Shown: positions 52,280 through 64,000 of the stretch, piece after piece
Numbering within the stretch: position 1 is the stretch's first letter
Layout of the letters: each line of letters starts with the position of its first letter
Made by a program: the position numbers and the translations under genes
The notes under the pieces: generated by a model
What the model was told of the DNA's origin: nothing
The model's input: only the letters and a program-made list of their open reading frames with translations
Database searches by the model: none
From: Chlamydoabsidia padenii
Lineage: Eukaryota; Mucoromycota; Mucoromycetes; Mucorales; Cunninghamellaceae
Length of the DNA stretch: 64,000 nt
Direction: 5' to 3'
Assembly (NCBI GenBank): GCA_025330725.1
Contig: JAIWND010000005.1
Span: 186,001 to 250,000 of the forward strand

Positions 52280-53754
52280 TTGTGGGGAAGAAAGATAACG
52301 GATTACAAAAGCTGGAAAAGAAAAAGAAAAAGAACCAAAAATTGACGGTGTTTGAATTATTGGAAAGAAGATATGATTGGGTCCCACACATTAGTGAGAC
52401 AAAGGCACAATCGTAAGGATGAGGAAGAAGCTTATTAAATCTTCATAATATGATAGTATTCAGTTGACAGATTTAGAAGAGCTACATATGTAGGGGGAAG
52501 CTCAAGTGCATGGCTTGATCTGAGTCAACAATAAGAAATACAGTTCGAAGAAAAGATTCTGTCCTTCAAAACTGATACAATACAGTATTTACAACTTCTG
52601 AAAATCATAGTCTAAGCGGGAATCTTGCGAAAAACCAAATCTAGACGTTGATTTTGAATAGGAGCAATATTTGCCGAGATGGTATCAAAAAAAAATAAAA
52701 AATAAAAATAAAAAAAACGCTCGAACAAGATCGCTATTTTTGGAAATTGAAACTACAATTCAACCCCCGATTAATGCAAAAAAGGGATCTAATACTATCT
52801 ACAGTGAATGATACTTCATGATACTCTACGATACATACATTATATTACATGCAAATTAATACTTGATGACTCGAAAGGTGGGCAGAATGCCATCGGTGTT
52901 CCAATTCCGTCATTCATGCAAGTGGTTGATAGTTAAAACCCCGCTTATTCCACACCAGAGTCCCACTTCATTGTCTTTCATCAATGACAGTACAGAATTA
53001 CTTTCATTTAGCGCACTAAATCAATTGAGTCAAATCATACAATCAAACCATTGATTGTGGTCATCACTGACAAAGGTTACGATCTAGTCGTATATTGGCC
53101 TCATTTGGCGAAAAGAACAAATATACCTATACAAGTCTCTTGAGTACCTATTGGTCGAACGATTCTTTCTCTATCCTGAAGGTAAATCAAGTAGCGTATG
53201 TCAAAAAAGGCAACAATGAGGCCAACTGTATTAGTCCAATGAGAAGTGATCGGGGTGTAAATAGGACCCTCCCTCGTATGGAGCTATGTATAGATAATAT
53301 CTATATGCTCCATGTAGGGAGCTAATCATCTATGATGAACATAAAATATTTGTGAAATACATTCTATTTTCATTATGGGAAAGCCTGACTCACGACAGGT
53401 ATCAGGATTAAATTTCTCACTTCTCCCAATTGATCGTTGCAGCCCAATGACTAGGTTCGACAGTACCTATATACAATGACCCCTAAAAAGGTCCTCATAC
53501 TACTTTTACACATTTATAAAAGAATAGCTAAAGGGAGGATCGGAAGACTGAGATCAATATCATGCAAACGGGTATGCTCTTTAGGAAAGCCCAGAATGGG
53601 TGGCGGGATGTGAAAATAGAAAGGCGTGTCACATTCACACAGAAAAAAAAAAAAAAAAAAAAAGACAAAAAAAGTGCAGACAACAACTTCTTCCACTTTT
53701 TTCTTTTATTGTTATATTTTACATTCTTCTTTACACCCAGTCTTATTCTTCAAC
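52280..53754. other. Divergent intergenic region, 1.5 kb
   Basis: Between aminotransferase (-) and RPO41 (+). Motif relatives occur at 52759-52769 (TTCAACCCCCG), 52933-52943 (TTAAAACCCCG) and 53604-53614 (CGGGATGTGAA). The last is about 141 bp before the RPO41 start. An A run spans about 53643-53663. No gene is supported. Confidence 0.5.
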
Positions 53755-56574
53755 ATGTCCTTGCCTTTAGTTAGACAGGCGACAGCTGGTAATAGAAATC
53801 TAATATCAATACGGTATACCAAATCATGCCTACCTTATTTACGCTCTCGACAACCCACCATGTTGCATTCTGACATGGTATTGACAAGGTGGATCTCTTC
53901 TTCTTCGGCCTTGACAAATTCAGTTGCCATAGCCTCTTCAACAACAGCTGAACCATCGTCAACCAGTGGGAAACACATTATCTTGCCAAATCCTTCTCGA
54001 CCTTCCTTCAAGCAAACCGCTGGGGTGTTACCTTCTGGCATATCGGAACAGTTTGCCATTCTCAACGCTTGTATTCACTCAGGCTCCATGGATCGTGCTG
54101 AACGGGTGATGAACGAACTCTATCGAAACCGAAGTGAAGAAATGAAGGTGTTTATGGATGTCCAGATCGCCAACACCTTCTTGAATGGGTTTGTCCAAGG
54201 TGCTCAACCATTACCGAACGACTGCATGGCTTGGTTTGATCGTATGATCTCTAATGGTATTACCCCTGATGCTGATACTTATGCAATCTTGGTCAAAGGG
54301 TTTTTGAAGTAAGTAGCTGGATTGGGGACAAATATGGTGTACTTACTTTAATATTGTCTTCCTGAAATAGGCTGTCTAGCTTCCATACTGCTAGAATGTT
54401 GTTACAAGATATGCGGAAAAACACAAACATACAAACGATGGATGTAGTGAAATCCAACTATTTGGCTTCTAACGAAGTAGCTAGCTTCCATCAGGTAAGA
54501 AAACAAAAATGCATGCATAAAAACGAGTGTTGGACTAATCTTATCCTCTTCTTCTTACATAGCTCATTTCTGAAAGTCAAAACAGCACTCAACACGGTGT
54601 ACAAGAACTTTTACATGAACTGGAATTGGCAACCAATGACGTCTTGGATAAAGATGCTATGGGCGTATTGAATTCGACACCTTCCTCAACACCAATCACC
54701 AGCACGTTTGCACACACCACTGTTTACAACAATGTTCCTGAAGCAAAGCCTATGGACGCTATCGGTGTCAAGTTTTTACAAGAACAACTGTCGGCATTAC
54801 AAAACGCTGAAGATGTAGTAAAGATGGATCCCTACGACCTACAAACGGCATTGGAAAAACAAGGTTATGAAATAGCTCTTCAGCGGCTGGTCCACATGCG
54901 GGAAGCAAGCAAGGAACGGGGTGATACTCTAAATGCACTCCATTTGTCTCCTCTCAAGAAAATCATGTGGGACTGGCACGAAAAGGTGATTCCGTTGATC
55001 AAGGAGGAAATCGAAAAATGCACTAATATCAAGGGACGCGACAACGAACGAGCCGCCTATGGACCCTTCCTGTCTCTTCTCCCGGTGGAAAAATTATCAA
55101 TCATTACTATTTTGGAACTCCTACGCTTACACAACTCTTCGGGTATTGCTGATGGTATGAAGACGGCTCGTGCGGTAATCGATGTGGGCAAGGCGGTGGA
55201 AATGGAATACAATGCGACATATATTAAACGAACAGGCAGATACCATGAAATTCAAAATATGCCTTCTAATGGTCGACAAATCAACTTGGCGGTACGAAAG
55301 GCGACTATGAAACAGCAACAGCAGCAACAACAGTTACAACAAGGAACAGCATCATCATCATCAGAAGCATTATTTGACCATGACGGTGACTCCACACCCT
55401 CTTCATTGACAACATCACCATCGTTACAACCTTCTTTAGCGGATCCATGGAACCCTGTATGGCCAAGCGCCATTCGTGCCAAGGTGGGAAGTGTCTTGAC
55501 AAGTTTGCTGATCGACTCTGCAAAAATCCCTGTACCAAGTCATAATCCCGACACTGGTGAAAAGATCACAGAACACATCCCTGCCTTCTTCCACACTTAT
55601 CAATACGTCCGGGGCAAGCGTGTTGGCATCATCAAATTCTCGGATCAACTAACCAAACTTGTGTCCAAGGAACCATTGCGTGATACACTCCACCCTCGGC
55701 TGATGCCCATGATTGTCCATCCTCGTCCTTGGCTTCGCTACAACGATGGTGGTTACTTGTCTGCCAAATCGGTGTGCATGCGTATCAAGGATTCTCCCGA
55801 ACAACTGATCTATTTACACAAGGCATCGGACAACTCTAAAATCGACAGTGTCCTCAAAGGTCTGGATGTGCTGGGATCTACTAAATGGCGCGTCAACAAG
55901 AATGTCTTTGATGTGGTACTGGAAGCTTGGAACTCGGGCGAAGCGATTGCGGATATTCCGCCAGCTATCAATGAAGCGATGTCTCTACCAGAAAAACCTG
56001 CTGATTATGATACGGATCCTAAAGCGAAATACACTTGGGTTACTCGGGTCAAAGAATTGCAAAATATGGAAAAAAACTTCCACAGTTTACGATGTGATGT
56101 CAATTACAAAGTAGAAACAGCTCGTGCGGTAAAATAACTCTTTGAAAAAGAAAACAAAGACATGGACTAGTGTACTTACTTTTTTTTTTTTTTAATCATC
56201 GTCTATAGTTTTTGAATTTGCCAATGTATTTCCCTCACAACATGGACTTCCGTGGTCGGGCATACCCTATACCCCCTACTTTGAATCATCTTGGTAATGA
56301 CTTGTGTCGTGGTTTACTTTGTTTTGATGAAGCAAAACCTCTCGGGGAAAGGGGCTGGCGATGGCTCAAGATTCACATGGCGAATTTGTATGGTTATGAC
56401 AAGTAAGGGCAACACAGAAAACAGTAAACTTCTCGCCGGCTTGGATAATGTACTAATTTACCATTTTGATTATAGGCATTCATTCACTGAACGTGAAAAC
56501 TTCACAATGGAAAACATGGAAAACATTTTGGACTCTGTTGATAACCCAATGGGGGTAAGTTGTCAAAACACACG

Positions 56575-56651
<77 letters not shown>

Positions 56652-58112
56652 TCGTGATACTAAATGCAACTTTACGATGATTGTTTACAGGGTCGCAAAT
56701 GGTGGCTTGAAGCTGAATCTCCTTGGCAATGTCTCTCGGCCTGTTTCGAAGTCGCTGCAGCCTTCCGAAGCGGCAACCCTCTCGAATTCGAATCCCGCTT
56801 ACCTGTACATCAAGACGGTACCTGCAACGGGCTCCAACATTATGCTGCGTTAGGTGGTGATATGGCTGGTGCGCGTGCGGTGAACTTGGCTCCTGGTGAT
56901 CGACCCGCTGATGTATATACTGGTGTGGCTGATATGGTGAACAAGCTGGTGGAACAGGAAGCCGCAGAAGGGAATGAAGATGCTCAATTGTTGGTGGGCA
57001 AGATCAGTCGCAAAGTGGTGAAGCAAACTGTGATGACCAACGTCTATGGTGTAACATTTATTGGTGCTCGGGCTCAAATTGAAAACCGGTTAAAGGAACG
57101 CAGTGACATACCTCCTGAACGAGTCTACACGTTGGCAAGCTATTTGGCAAAGAAGGTCTTCTCCTCATTGGGTGAAATGTTTAACGGGGCGCGCAACATT
57201 CAAGATTGGTTAACTGACTCGGCACGGCGTATTGCACGAAGTGTACCCAAGGAAACTTTACAAGAAAATGGCATCCTCCCCTTCGATTCTCCTGAACAAG
57301 AACAAAGATTCCTTACCCGGGTGGAAAAAGAAAAGGCGAAATCCAAACGAATGAAGAAGAACAACAAGACATTCTCGGCACGAAACCCATCAGCAAATCA
57401 AATGACCTCGGTGATCTGGACCACTCCTCTCGGTCTACCCATTGTACAACCCTACCGACGCACAGGTAAGAAACAGGTGACAACATTATTACAGACGGTG
57501 TTTATCGAAGATCCCGATGCGTCAAAACCTGTTAATGCCATGAAACAAAGCACGGCATTCCCTCCCAACTTTATTCACTCTTTGGATGCAACTCATATGC
57601 TCATGTCTGCGGTGGCGTGCTACGAAAAAGGATTGACATTTGCCTCTGTACACGACAGTTATTGGACTCATGCTAGCTGTGTGGATGATATGAACAAGGT
57701 GATTCGTGATCAATTTATCGAACTACACTCTCAACCCATCATGGAAAACCTATATGAAGAATTCAAGGAACGATACCGAGACTACCGAATCCCTAACAGC
57801 GAAGAGGTGGAAAAGACTGAAAATGCTGCGTCAAAAGCGAAATCAATGACCAAATCACCAATACCTACTGCTGATCTTGCTTCTTCTTCGGCATCAGCTG
57901 AAAACGAAGCTCTATTTGGTTTGGTGGATATACAAGTGGAAGACGATAAAGGCGATGATGATGAAGATGAATTGGCATTGGACCTGGAGGACAAACCTAG
58001 CTCATCAAGAAAATACAAGTATACTTGGGATGAATTGACTTTTGCACCTCTGCCTAAAAAGGGTGAATTCGATATCAATCAAGTCAAGGAATCGGATTAC
58101 TTCTTCCATTAA
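53755..58112 (+). CDS. RPO41: Mitochondrial DNA-directed RNA polymerase
   Basis: Starts at 53755 ([20 protein letters not shown]), a basic, Ser-rich mitochondrial presequence, and ends at TAA 58110-58112. A PPR-like N-terminal domain ([20 protein letters not shown], then [20 protein letters not shown]) precedes the T7-like polymerase core. Core motifs are [35 protein letters not shown] (motif A catalytic Asp), [17 protein letters not shown] (motif B), [13 protein letters not shown] and [10 protein letters not shown] (motif C Asp). An acidic insert ([11 protein letters not shown]) precedes the final conserved ESDYFFH. A poly-Gln run ([11 protein letters not shown]) lies in a linker. The enzyme transcribes mtDNA and primes its replication. 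Seven or so exons are joined; one intron carries 70 A. Length, about 1,270 residues, fits the family. Confidence 0.96.
56578..56647. repeat. Homopolymer of 70 A in an RPO41 intron
   Basis: Starts about 24 nt after the donor GTAAGTTG at about 56555. Copy number may be uncertain in any assembly. Confidence 0.9.
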
Positions 58113-58854
58113 GGTGGCCTCTTTTTGTTATTTTTATATACTCATTTAGTTTATTACTCTTTACTTCCCCCTCTCTTCTTCATACACTCAAATCCTTGTA
58201 ACCCATATAGAATTCATAGACACATACAACCCGTCCCCTTCATCATGCATCATTATGTTTTATACTCTTCCACACATAGATTTAGTTTCTTCCCTTTTAT
58301 TGTTTTATTATTTATACTTACTTTTTTTTTTTTGTCAGAGACAGCTAATAAAGTTGACGCACTGATTTACACTTGTATCTTAATAATCGTGCTCTTTGGG
58401 TTTACATACTTTACTATGATATATGTGATTGGGTGGCAATAGTATCGGGGGTTGAAATTATCACTTTGACAGGTGGGACAAGTGATATTCATGCATGGTG
58501 GACAAATAGTTGGATACTTTATAATTTTTTATAACAAGTGGTTGCCTTTAACTTTGGTGGATGGGTTGGAGGAGGAAGAAAATGTCATTCCCTGTCAAAA
58601 GGATGATGGTTACACTACACGACAATAATGGCAAGTGGGTTATTAAGGGGTAAGCGGCGGAGTTTCACCACGGGGCTAGTACTTTTGATTACTTTTTGCT
58701 CTTTCTCCCTCTCTCTTTTTTCTTTCTTTTCTGGATCTCTCTTCTTTCGCTATTCCATTCTCATTCTTATACAAAAGCAACTGGTTTGCTTACTCTTTTT
58801 ATTCTTCTTCTACCCAATTCCCCCTCACAGATTTAACAAAACTTCACTATTGCT
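58113..58854. other. Intergenic region, 0.74 kb
   Basis: RPO41 3' flank, T run at about 58322-58334, CGGGGGTTGAA at 58446-58456 and a long pyrimidine tract (about 58690-58850) leading to the next start codon. Confidence 0.5.
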
Positions 58855-60360
58855 ATGCTCTCCTTCCGGAAAATCGTAAGTAAAATAACGTGTATGATGG
58901 TGAAAAACAAAACCCCTCCAAACAAACTAAAACTGGGTTTTTATTCTTCTATAGGTTGATCGAGTAACGGAAACGAAATGGTCTAAACTATATATCTTGG
59001 TGGCAGTATTGCAGTGCATCTTCATCATGACTATCCAACTCATCATTTGCTCACAAAACACGATTCAGGCTAATCTGTTACCATACCCAAGCTCCAATAG
59101 CGCAATGACATACAACACTGATACAGCACATATCCCAGAGCTGGCCGCTGATCGTCTGGGAAGAATCAAATGGGAAAACATCGCCTTTGTTGGATTTCAG
59201 GTAAAGACATATAAGAAAAACATTATCAAAAAGTTATATCACTCACACTTTGTCTTTTTTTTTCTTTTCTTTATCACTTTGCAGGTCTGGTTTGTTGGTA
59301 TGGCATTCGACGCAGTAAGTAGATCAAAAACAAAACAAAGTTACATGTACACTCATTTTTTTTTCTCTATCTTTTTTGTTCATAGACTGTGTATCAAAAT
59401 ACGGCTGAAATATTGGCGCTGTCCTTTTTGAACGTGATCTGTGCCATTCTAGGTGCGCTGGAGGTGGTTGACGGAAACAAATGGTTACAAAGACTAAAAG
59501 CAACAAACTATGAAACGGAACCTTTGGCATTGGCTGAAAAGCTGGAAATCTCTTTATCTGTGGTCATCCTCGGTTTTGCATGTGCCCTCGCCTACCTCAG
59601 CTACGAAATGTCTCGGCAATTTGGTTGGAATATCTACAAGAAGATTGGGGCTGATGTCCAGGTTCAACGTAAGTAATAATGATAATGTTGACTACTTTTG
59701 GTTGCCCTTTTATTCACTACTTTTTAACTAATAGGCATGTATCGAACATTCCAATTCTTCGTCTTGTCATTGAAGATTAGCATTTTTACTGGATTCCTTG
59801 TATCTATCTTCTATCTGATTCAATTTGCTTTGAAACAGGGTATTACTTGGGAAAGTGGTATTGAATTAGTGGTCACCATCCTCATGTTACCAATGCTTTA
59901 CTTTGCTCGGACAGCCGTAAGTCAAAACAGATCAATTTGCTAAAATGACTATACTTACTGATATGCATATGGATTATAGGGAAGTACTGAAAGCAAGACT
60001 CGGATGACTGTATTCATTGTATTCCAAATGGTCGTCCTTGTGCACTATGGACTTATCCTGAAACAAACATTCGAACCTAACAACTTTTGGTATACATGGA
60101 TCGTATTAGGTAAGTACAAAAAAAAAAAAAAGCAAAACCTTACTCTTATTTGCTCACACCATCTTTGACATCCACTAATAGTCTTTGTGGGCACTGCCAT
60201 CGATGCGATTACTATTGGACTTGGGATCGTCTCGATGCGGAACTTTGGAAAGGGTTTGAAACCATATGTACAACGGGGCAACAACAAAACTAAACTTCAA
60301 GATTTGGAAATGAATGACAAGACCAAGGATCGACAAAGCTGGCGTATAGATGATGACTAG
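58855..60360 (+). CDS. Multispanning membrane protein, probably UPF0658 (Golgi) family
   Basis: The first coding exon is 21 nt (MLSFRKI), spliced to VDRVTETKWSKLYILVAVLQ. The gene ends at TAG 60358-60360. Seven hydrophobic segments are visible, including KLYILVAVLQCIFIMTIQLI, ILALSFLNVICAILGALEVV and LSVVILGFACALAYLSYEMS. Others are LKISIFTGFLVSIFYLIQFA, GIELVVTILMLPMLYFARTA, MTVFIVFQMVVLVHYGLILK and VFVGTAIDAITIGLGIVSMR. The cytosolic tail is short and polar. The spacing and the NTAEILALSFLNV block resemble the fungal UPF0658 Golgi membrane family, known from S. pombe, whose function is not known. That assignment comes from memory of the family and is moderate; membrane topology is clear. 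Exons are short, about seven, and all junctions are in frame. Confidence 0.7.
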
Positions 60361-61740
60361 ACCTTTTTATTTTATTTAACCACCAACCCATTATCATTCC
60401 ATACATACACTCATTTTGTTTTTATATCCTTCCATATAGTGTTACATATAGTTTACGTATATATAACTTGTTGAAATAAAAATGTCATTTTCATACTTTT
60501 TATAACCCTCTTATGTAGATAGTCCATATACAACTTTTTTAATAAAAAACTCGCATAAAAGGAACGGGCGGGTTTTGAAAAGTTTGAAATATCATCCTTC
60601 GCAGCTAGATTCGGAGCGACCATTTAGTGATTGTTGATTCATTTCAATGATGAAGGGAATGTAATATTTCATTCATTTATACTCCCAACCAACACTGTTT
60701 AGATTAGATCCTTATGTCAGTCAGACCAAGCTTCACAGGTTGTAGATTCGCAATTGAGCTCTCACCCTCAAAAAAAAAGGAAAAAACTGGTGGAAAAAAC
60801 TATTTTCAGATCCCGCCATTCCCCAGTCAAATATACAAACGCTGTTACTCACTGAATTGTCAGCCGATGCTAATGATTAAAATGGCTACGCGTTTGTCGA
60901 TTACCACCCTCAACCAATTTCGTCAAGTAAGTAAAGTTCTTAGACCCTTGTGCCAGCCAGTAATTGATTTTTTTGAGATGTGTGGCTTTCGTTCTGAAAT
61001 GAAGTTTCCTTCCGCCTAGAAAAAATAAACTAATCGTCGCAAAGGACAGGTACAGTCATCGCAAGCTTGGACAGACTGACACAGTAGTTTTGGTGCTTGA
61101 CTTTTGCAGTAGAGTATGTTGTAAACATACCATAGTATACATATCGTTACTTTAATCATTAGCATCGGTTAACAATTGAGCGAGTAGTGCTCTTCCAAAA
61201 TCCAGTGTGCAGTTTCCGTGTGCCTAGCATTTCCCAAGATTTCGACTTTTTTTTTATTTTTATTTTTTTATTTTTTGTGGTGGGGTCATTTAACAGCGTT
61301 CTTGGCAACCGTTATCGGGATTGAGTTCCGCGAAATCATGCAGACCTATAAAAATTACCAGCTCCGACCAACATAACATGAGGGTAAAGAGTGATTTGAA
61401 CAACATTCAATACCTCATACCAAACATCTGTCGCTTGATTTTACTTTTTGACATACCGTGGGCAAGTACCATTAGCCAAACAGGAGTTGTACCAAGTAGT
61501 GATTCCCCTACATTCAAATCTATGCACTTGCGATGCTTTTACATGGATGACATTACATTTTGGGACACATTTTTAGACGATAGTAATATATAAATGTTAC
61601 TTTATTTTATTTTAGAATAACAAGCAAACAAGATCAAGGATGTGTAGATGTCCTAACATTGTGTATAACTATCCTAAACTAAAATTAACGGTGCTAGATA
61701 AGTTATCCAAAGGGGAGGGGTGTTGGGTAATGAGCTATAG
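60361..61740. other. Intergenic region, 1.4 kb, with a possible orphan first exon
   Basis: Between convergent genes. It has CGGGTTTTGAA at 60569-60579, TTCAGATCCCG at 60805-60815 and a T-rich tract near 61249-61277. The frames at 60714-61019 and 61321-61593 show no family. The segment at 60882-60926 is listed separately. Confidence 0.5.
60882..60926 (+). pseudogene. Possible orphan first exon of a lost gene
   Basis: ATG opens MATRLSITTLNQFRQ, followed directly by the consensus donor GTAAGTAAAG. The peptide is basic and Ser/Thr-rich, like the start of a mitochondrial presequence. A motif relative (TTCAGATCCCG) lies 67 bp upstream, as in real promoters here. The next good acceptor (CCTAG at about 61019) leads to stop after two codons, and no further exon is recognisable before the convergent kinase gene. 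It may be a duplicated promoter plus exon 1, or chance. Confidence 0.3.
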
Positions 61741-62579
61741 CTATTCCGATCGCAATATTCTATTGACTTCTTCAAATAAGACTTGTGTGGTCCCAGGACA
61801 TTCTCGTTCAGCAACTTGAAATGCTCGTCGTAGTGATTCTAGGGCGGCTTGGCTTTTGTGGTTTCGACATCCTGCTTGTAGCTAAAAACACAAATGAGAG
61901 GAAGATTAGATACATCAATTTGTATTATATGTGTGTATTTACCTTTGCTAACATGGGGGCCACAGTATCACGCAAGATTGCATCGCTTTTGATAGTACTG
62001 ATACTTCTAGAAGAGGGTGATTTTGCCGGTAGACCAGTTGATGAGGATGTGAGATCATTATTTTGGTGATTATTGATCATGTTCGAAGTAGTTGGAGCAT
62101 GTTGGGTTTTCTGGTGAGCCTGTTGGGTTTGTCGGGTATATTTTTCAGCAGCAGCACGAACAGTGTTTTGATTTAATGAGCCCATTGTGTCGTCCAGTTG
62201 CTGTTGTCGGATGGTTAGATTCTGTACTGTAGCCTACAACAAAACAAATCAAAACAATAGAGTGAGTTTGATGGACAAAAACCCTACAACACTCATCATT
62301 ACTTACGTTAATGTCATTGTTACGTGACAAGGGTTGAATCTGGTTTTTACTTGGTGCTTTAGGAGACAAGGAGCTTGGGGTTGTAGAAGATGGTTGATTA
62401 TAACCGCCAATGGAGTACCGACTTGGTGTGGATGGCAAAGCGGATTGTACGGTGGTGGATCTAGGTGGTGGTGGTGCTGATTGTCTGACGGTGCCAAAGT
62501 CCCATCCATCATTATCGTCTAAATCGCCACTAAGAGATGCCATTAATAAAAATAAGCATGAATAATTCATTGTCTCCAT

Positions 62580-62629
<50 letters not shown>

Positions 62630-63485
62630 TTATACTTACTTTCCATCATCGTCCGATGAGTCGCTTCCTTGACCATTGCCTTGATTCTTCCAGTGGTGAT
62701 GACGTTCAATGAGTTCCGTCAAATATGCTACCTTCTTGTTCGTCCTGACAAATTTGTGTTTAAGGAGTTCCTTGGCTGTTGGTCGCTAAGTAGAGTAAAG
62801 AAGAATTAAAAAGGTTAGTAAGTGGTATTGGATTGTAGGGCGTTTATTTGTTTACCTGAGAAGCATCTTTCTGAAGACAGATCGCGACAAATTCACGGAA
62901 TGCTTTACTGTATGGCCCGCTGAGTGTAGGTGGAGGGTTTTTCGGAATATGGAATAGGACCTTCATAGGATGAATATCAGCATAAGGAGGTTCACCTTTC
63001 GCCAATTCAATAGCAGTGATGCCAAGTGACCAAATATCTGCCTATGTAAGGAGGTTGGGTTATTTTTATGATCTGCAAGAATGATCCTATTCATCATTTA
63101 CCTTGAAGTCATAACCAGATTGCTTGATTACTTCAGGAGCCATCCAAAACTATACAACAATCATAAGGGTTAATAAAAGTATATCATCAAAAGTTCTTAT
63201 TTATGATTAGCAACTTACCGGAGTACCAACAAAAGTGTTTTTCTTTGTCAAAGTGGCTGTAATCTACATGATTATAATAAAGTTAAGAGATTTGAAACCC
63301 AAGTGCCATTAATCTTGTGCTATTCATTACCTGGCCAGAGACACCAAAATCTGCCAACTTGACTATGAAAAAGTAAAAAATAAAAAGAGAATTAATGTAT
63401 TGATTTTGATTTCCATAGAATGAGATATTACCTCCACCATCAGAGCTAAGTAGAATGTTGGCGGCTTAAGGGTAGAGAGAGATAG

Positions 63486-63518
<33 letters not shown>

Positions 63519-64000
63519 TTACAATGTCAGTAATCATCCCGTACCCATTCATGTTCTATTTGCTTACCCTTGATATCTACAGTGACAATGATTAAGAGTG
63601 AGAGTTAGATTAAGTTCAAATATAAAGTGATCAGCCTACTTGTGTTTACCTCGATGTAATTTGCCTTCCCCATGCAGATAATCCAGACCTTTAAGAAGTT
63701 CCCGGACAATGATGGCAATGTGAGCTTCAGAGATGGTACCAGATTTCATCTATAAATCATAGACAATAACAAGTTAATAGGACAGCTCATAACAACGAAC
63801 CATATATGACTTACCAAATCACTACATGATCCACCATGGCAGTACTCCATAATAATCCATAATCCAGTCCCCTTTAAGAATGACCCATGGTACCTAGAAA
63901 ACAATCACAGTTAGAATCAAAGACAACACAACATACGTCAAACTTACTTTGTGACAAAAGGTGAATCCAATTGAGAGAGTATAGCAATTTCTTGTTGGAT
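61741..64000 (-). CDS. GCKIII (Mst3/Ysk1-like) Ste20-family protein kinase, N-terminus cut
   Basis: Partial at the right edge; the glycine-rich loop is outside. Visible kinase parts: [55 protein letters not shown] with [17 protein letters not shown] and [20 protein letters not shown]. The rest reads [20 protein letters not shown] and [18 protein letters not shown]. The DFG, HRDIK and APE-type motifs are intact. The C-terminal tail is Ser/Pro/Gln-rich and ends with a helical block ([20 protein letters not shown], then [12 protein letters not shown]). This layout matches fungal GCKIII kinases such as Nak1/SepL/Sps1-type, which act in polarity and septation. The gene is cut into many small exons, including a 9-nt one at 63568-63576. 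The stop is TAG 61741-61743. Confidence 0.93.
62584..62628. repeat. Homopolymer of 45 T (sense A) in a kinase intron
   Basis: Lies just after the donor GTAAGTATAAC of the minus-strand kinase gene, in the intron before the [12 protein letters not shown] exon. Confidence 0.9.
63481..63518. repeat. GATA/GA simple repeat in a kinase intron
   Basis: Six tandem GATA units followed by GA dinucleotides, inside the intron after the 9-nt exon. In sense it is a pyrimidine-rich stretch close to the acceptor. Confidence 0.9.

Noticed and set aside
52280..52387. Upstream extension of the aminotransferase
   Set aside because: Hydrophobic Phe-rich frame without ATG, ending in a pyrimidine tract with an AG, more like leader or intron. 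The family normally starts near INFxxGxPS.
56578..56647. Retroposed element implied by a 70-A run
   Set aside because: No target-site duplication or element body adjoins it; it sits inside an otherwise normal intron.
63481..63518. GATA repeats as GATA-factor sites
   Set aside because: They form a simple tandem repeat inside an intron, so no regulatory role can be argued.

Overview
The window looks like early-diverging fungal DNA, most likely from a Mucoromycota/Mucorales-type mould. Its genes are all eukaryotic and cut by many short GT..AG introns of about 50-100 bp. Intergenic DNA is AT-rich. The gene set is fungal: Pma1-type proton ATPase, class IV-like chitin synthase, Psp1, Svf1, CreC/WDR20, Atg20/Snx41, a Cdc4-type myosin light chain and a sucrose-type symporter. 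Assignment to Mucorales is inference from gene style. No rRNA, tRNA, CRISPR array or intact transposon was recognised.

Layout. 1-1162: N-terminal part of a KDM5 histone demethylase (-), cut by the window edge. 3073-5637: PSP1-family gene followed by CTF8 (+). 5839-10318: tandem pair of allantoate/nicotinate-type MFS permeases (-); the downstream copy is broken by in-frame stops and a frameshift. 11543-13635: Snx41/Atg20 sorting nexin (+). 14401-17521: Pma1 (-). 19361-23746: chitin synthase (-). 25290-26122: Cdc4-like myosin essential light chain (+). 26460-27785: Svf1 (-). 27950-30658: WDR20/CreC (-). 31585-35081: SPX-EXS phosphate exporter, XPR1/SYG1 (-). 35963-37905: eIF3e (+). 38606-40124: SAM methyltransferase (+). 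40694-42803: sucrose/maltose H+ symporter (+). 43795-44473: eIF5A (+). 44917-48646: DH-BAR-SH3 Rho GEF (-). 49759-50613: Yap-type bZIP factor (+). 50692-52279: PLP aminotransferase (-). 53755-58112: mitochondrial RNA polymerase Rpo41 (+). 58855-60360: multispanning membrane protein (+). 61741-64000: GCKIII/Ste20 kinase (-), cut by the right edge.

There is no biosynthetic cluster or defence island. Most genes are housekeeping genes for growth at the hyphal tip: wall synthesis, plasma-membrane energisation, Rho signalling and trafficking, translation, and transport. The unusual signals lie outside the proteins. A short motif, CGGGATTTGAA and close variants in both orientations, recurs in intergenic DNA, often about 90-220 bp upstream of start codons. 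Introns show a strand-polarised arrangement of A tracts after donors and T tracts before acceptors, reaching 45-70 A. Very small exons are common, including an eIF5A start codon split by an intron and a 9-nt exon inside a kinase catalytic loop.
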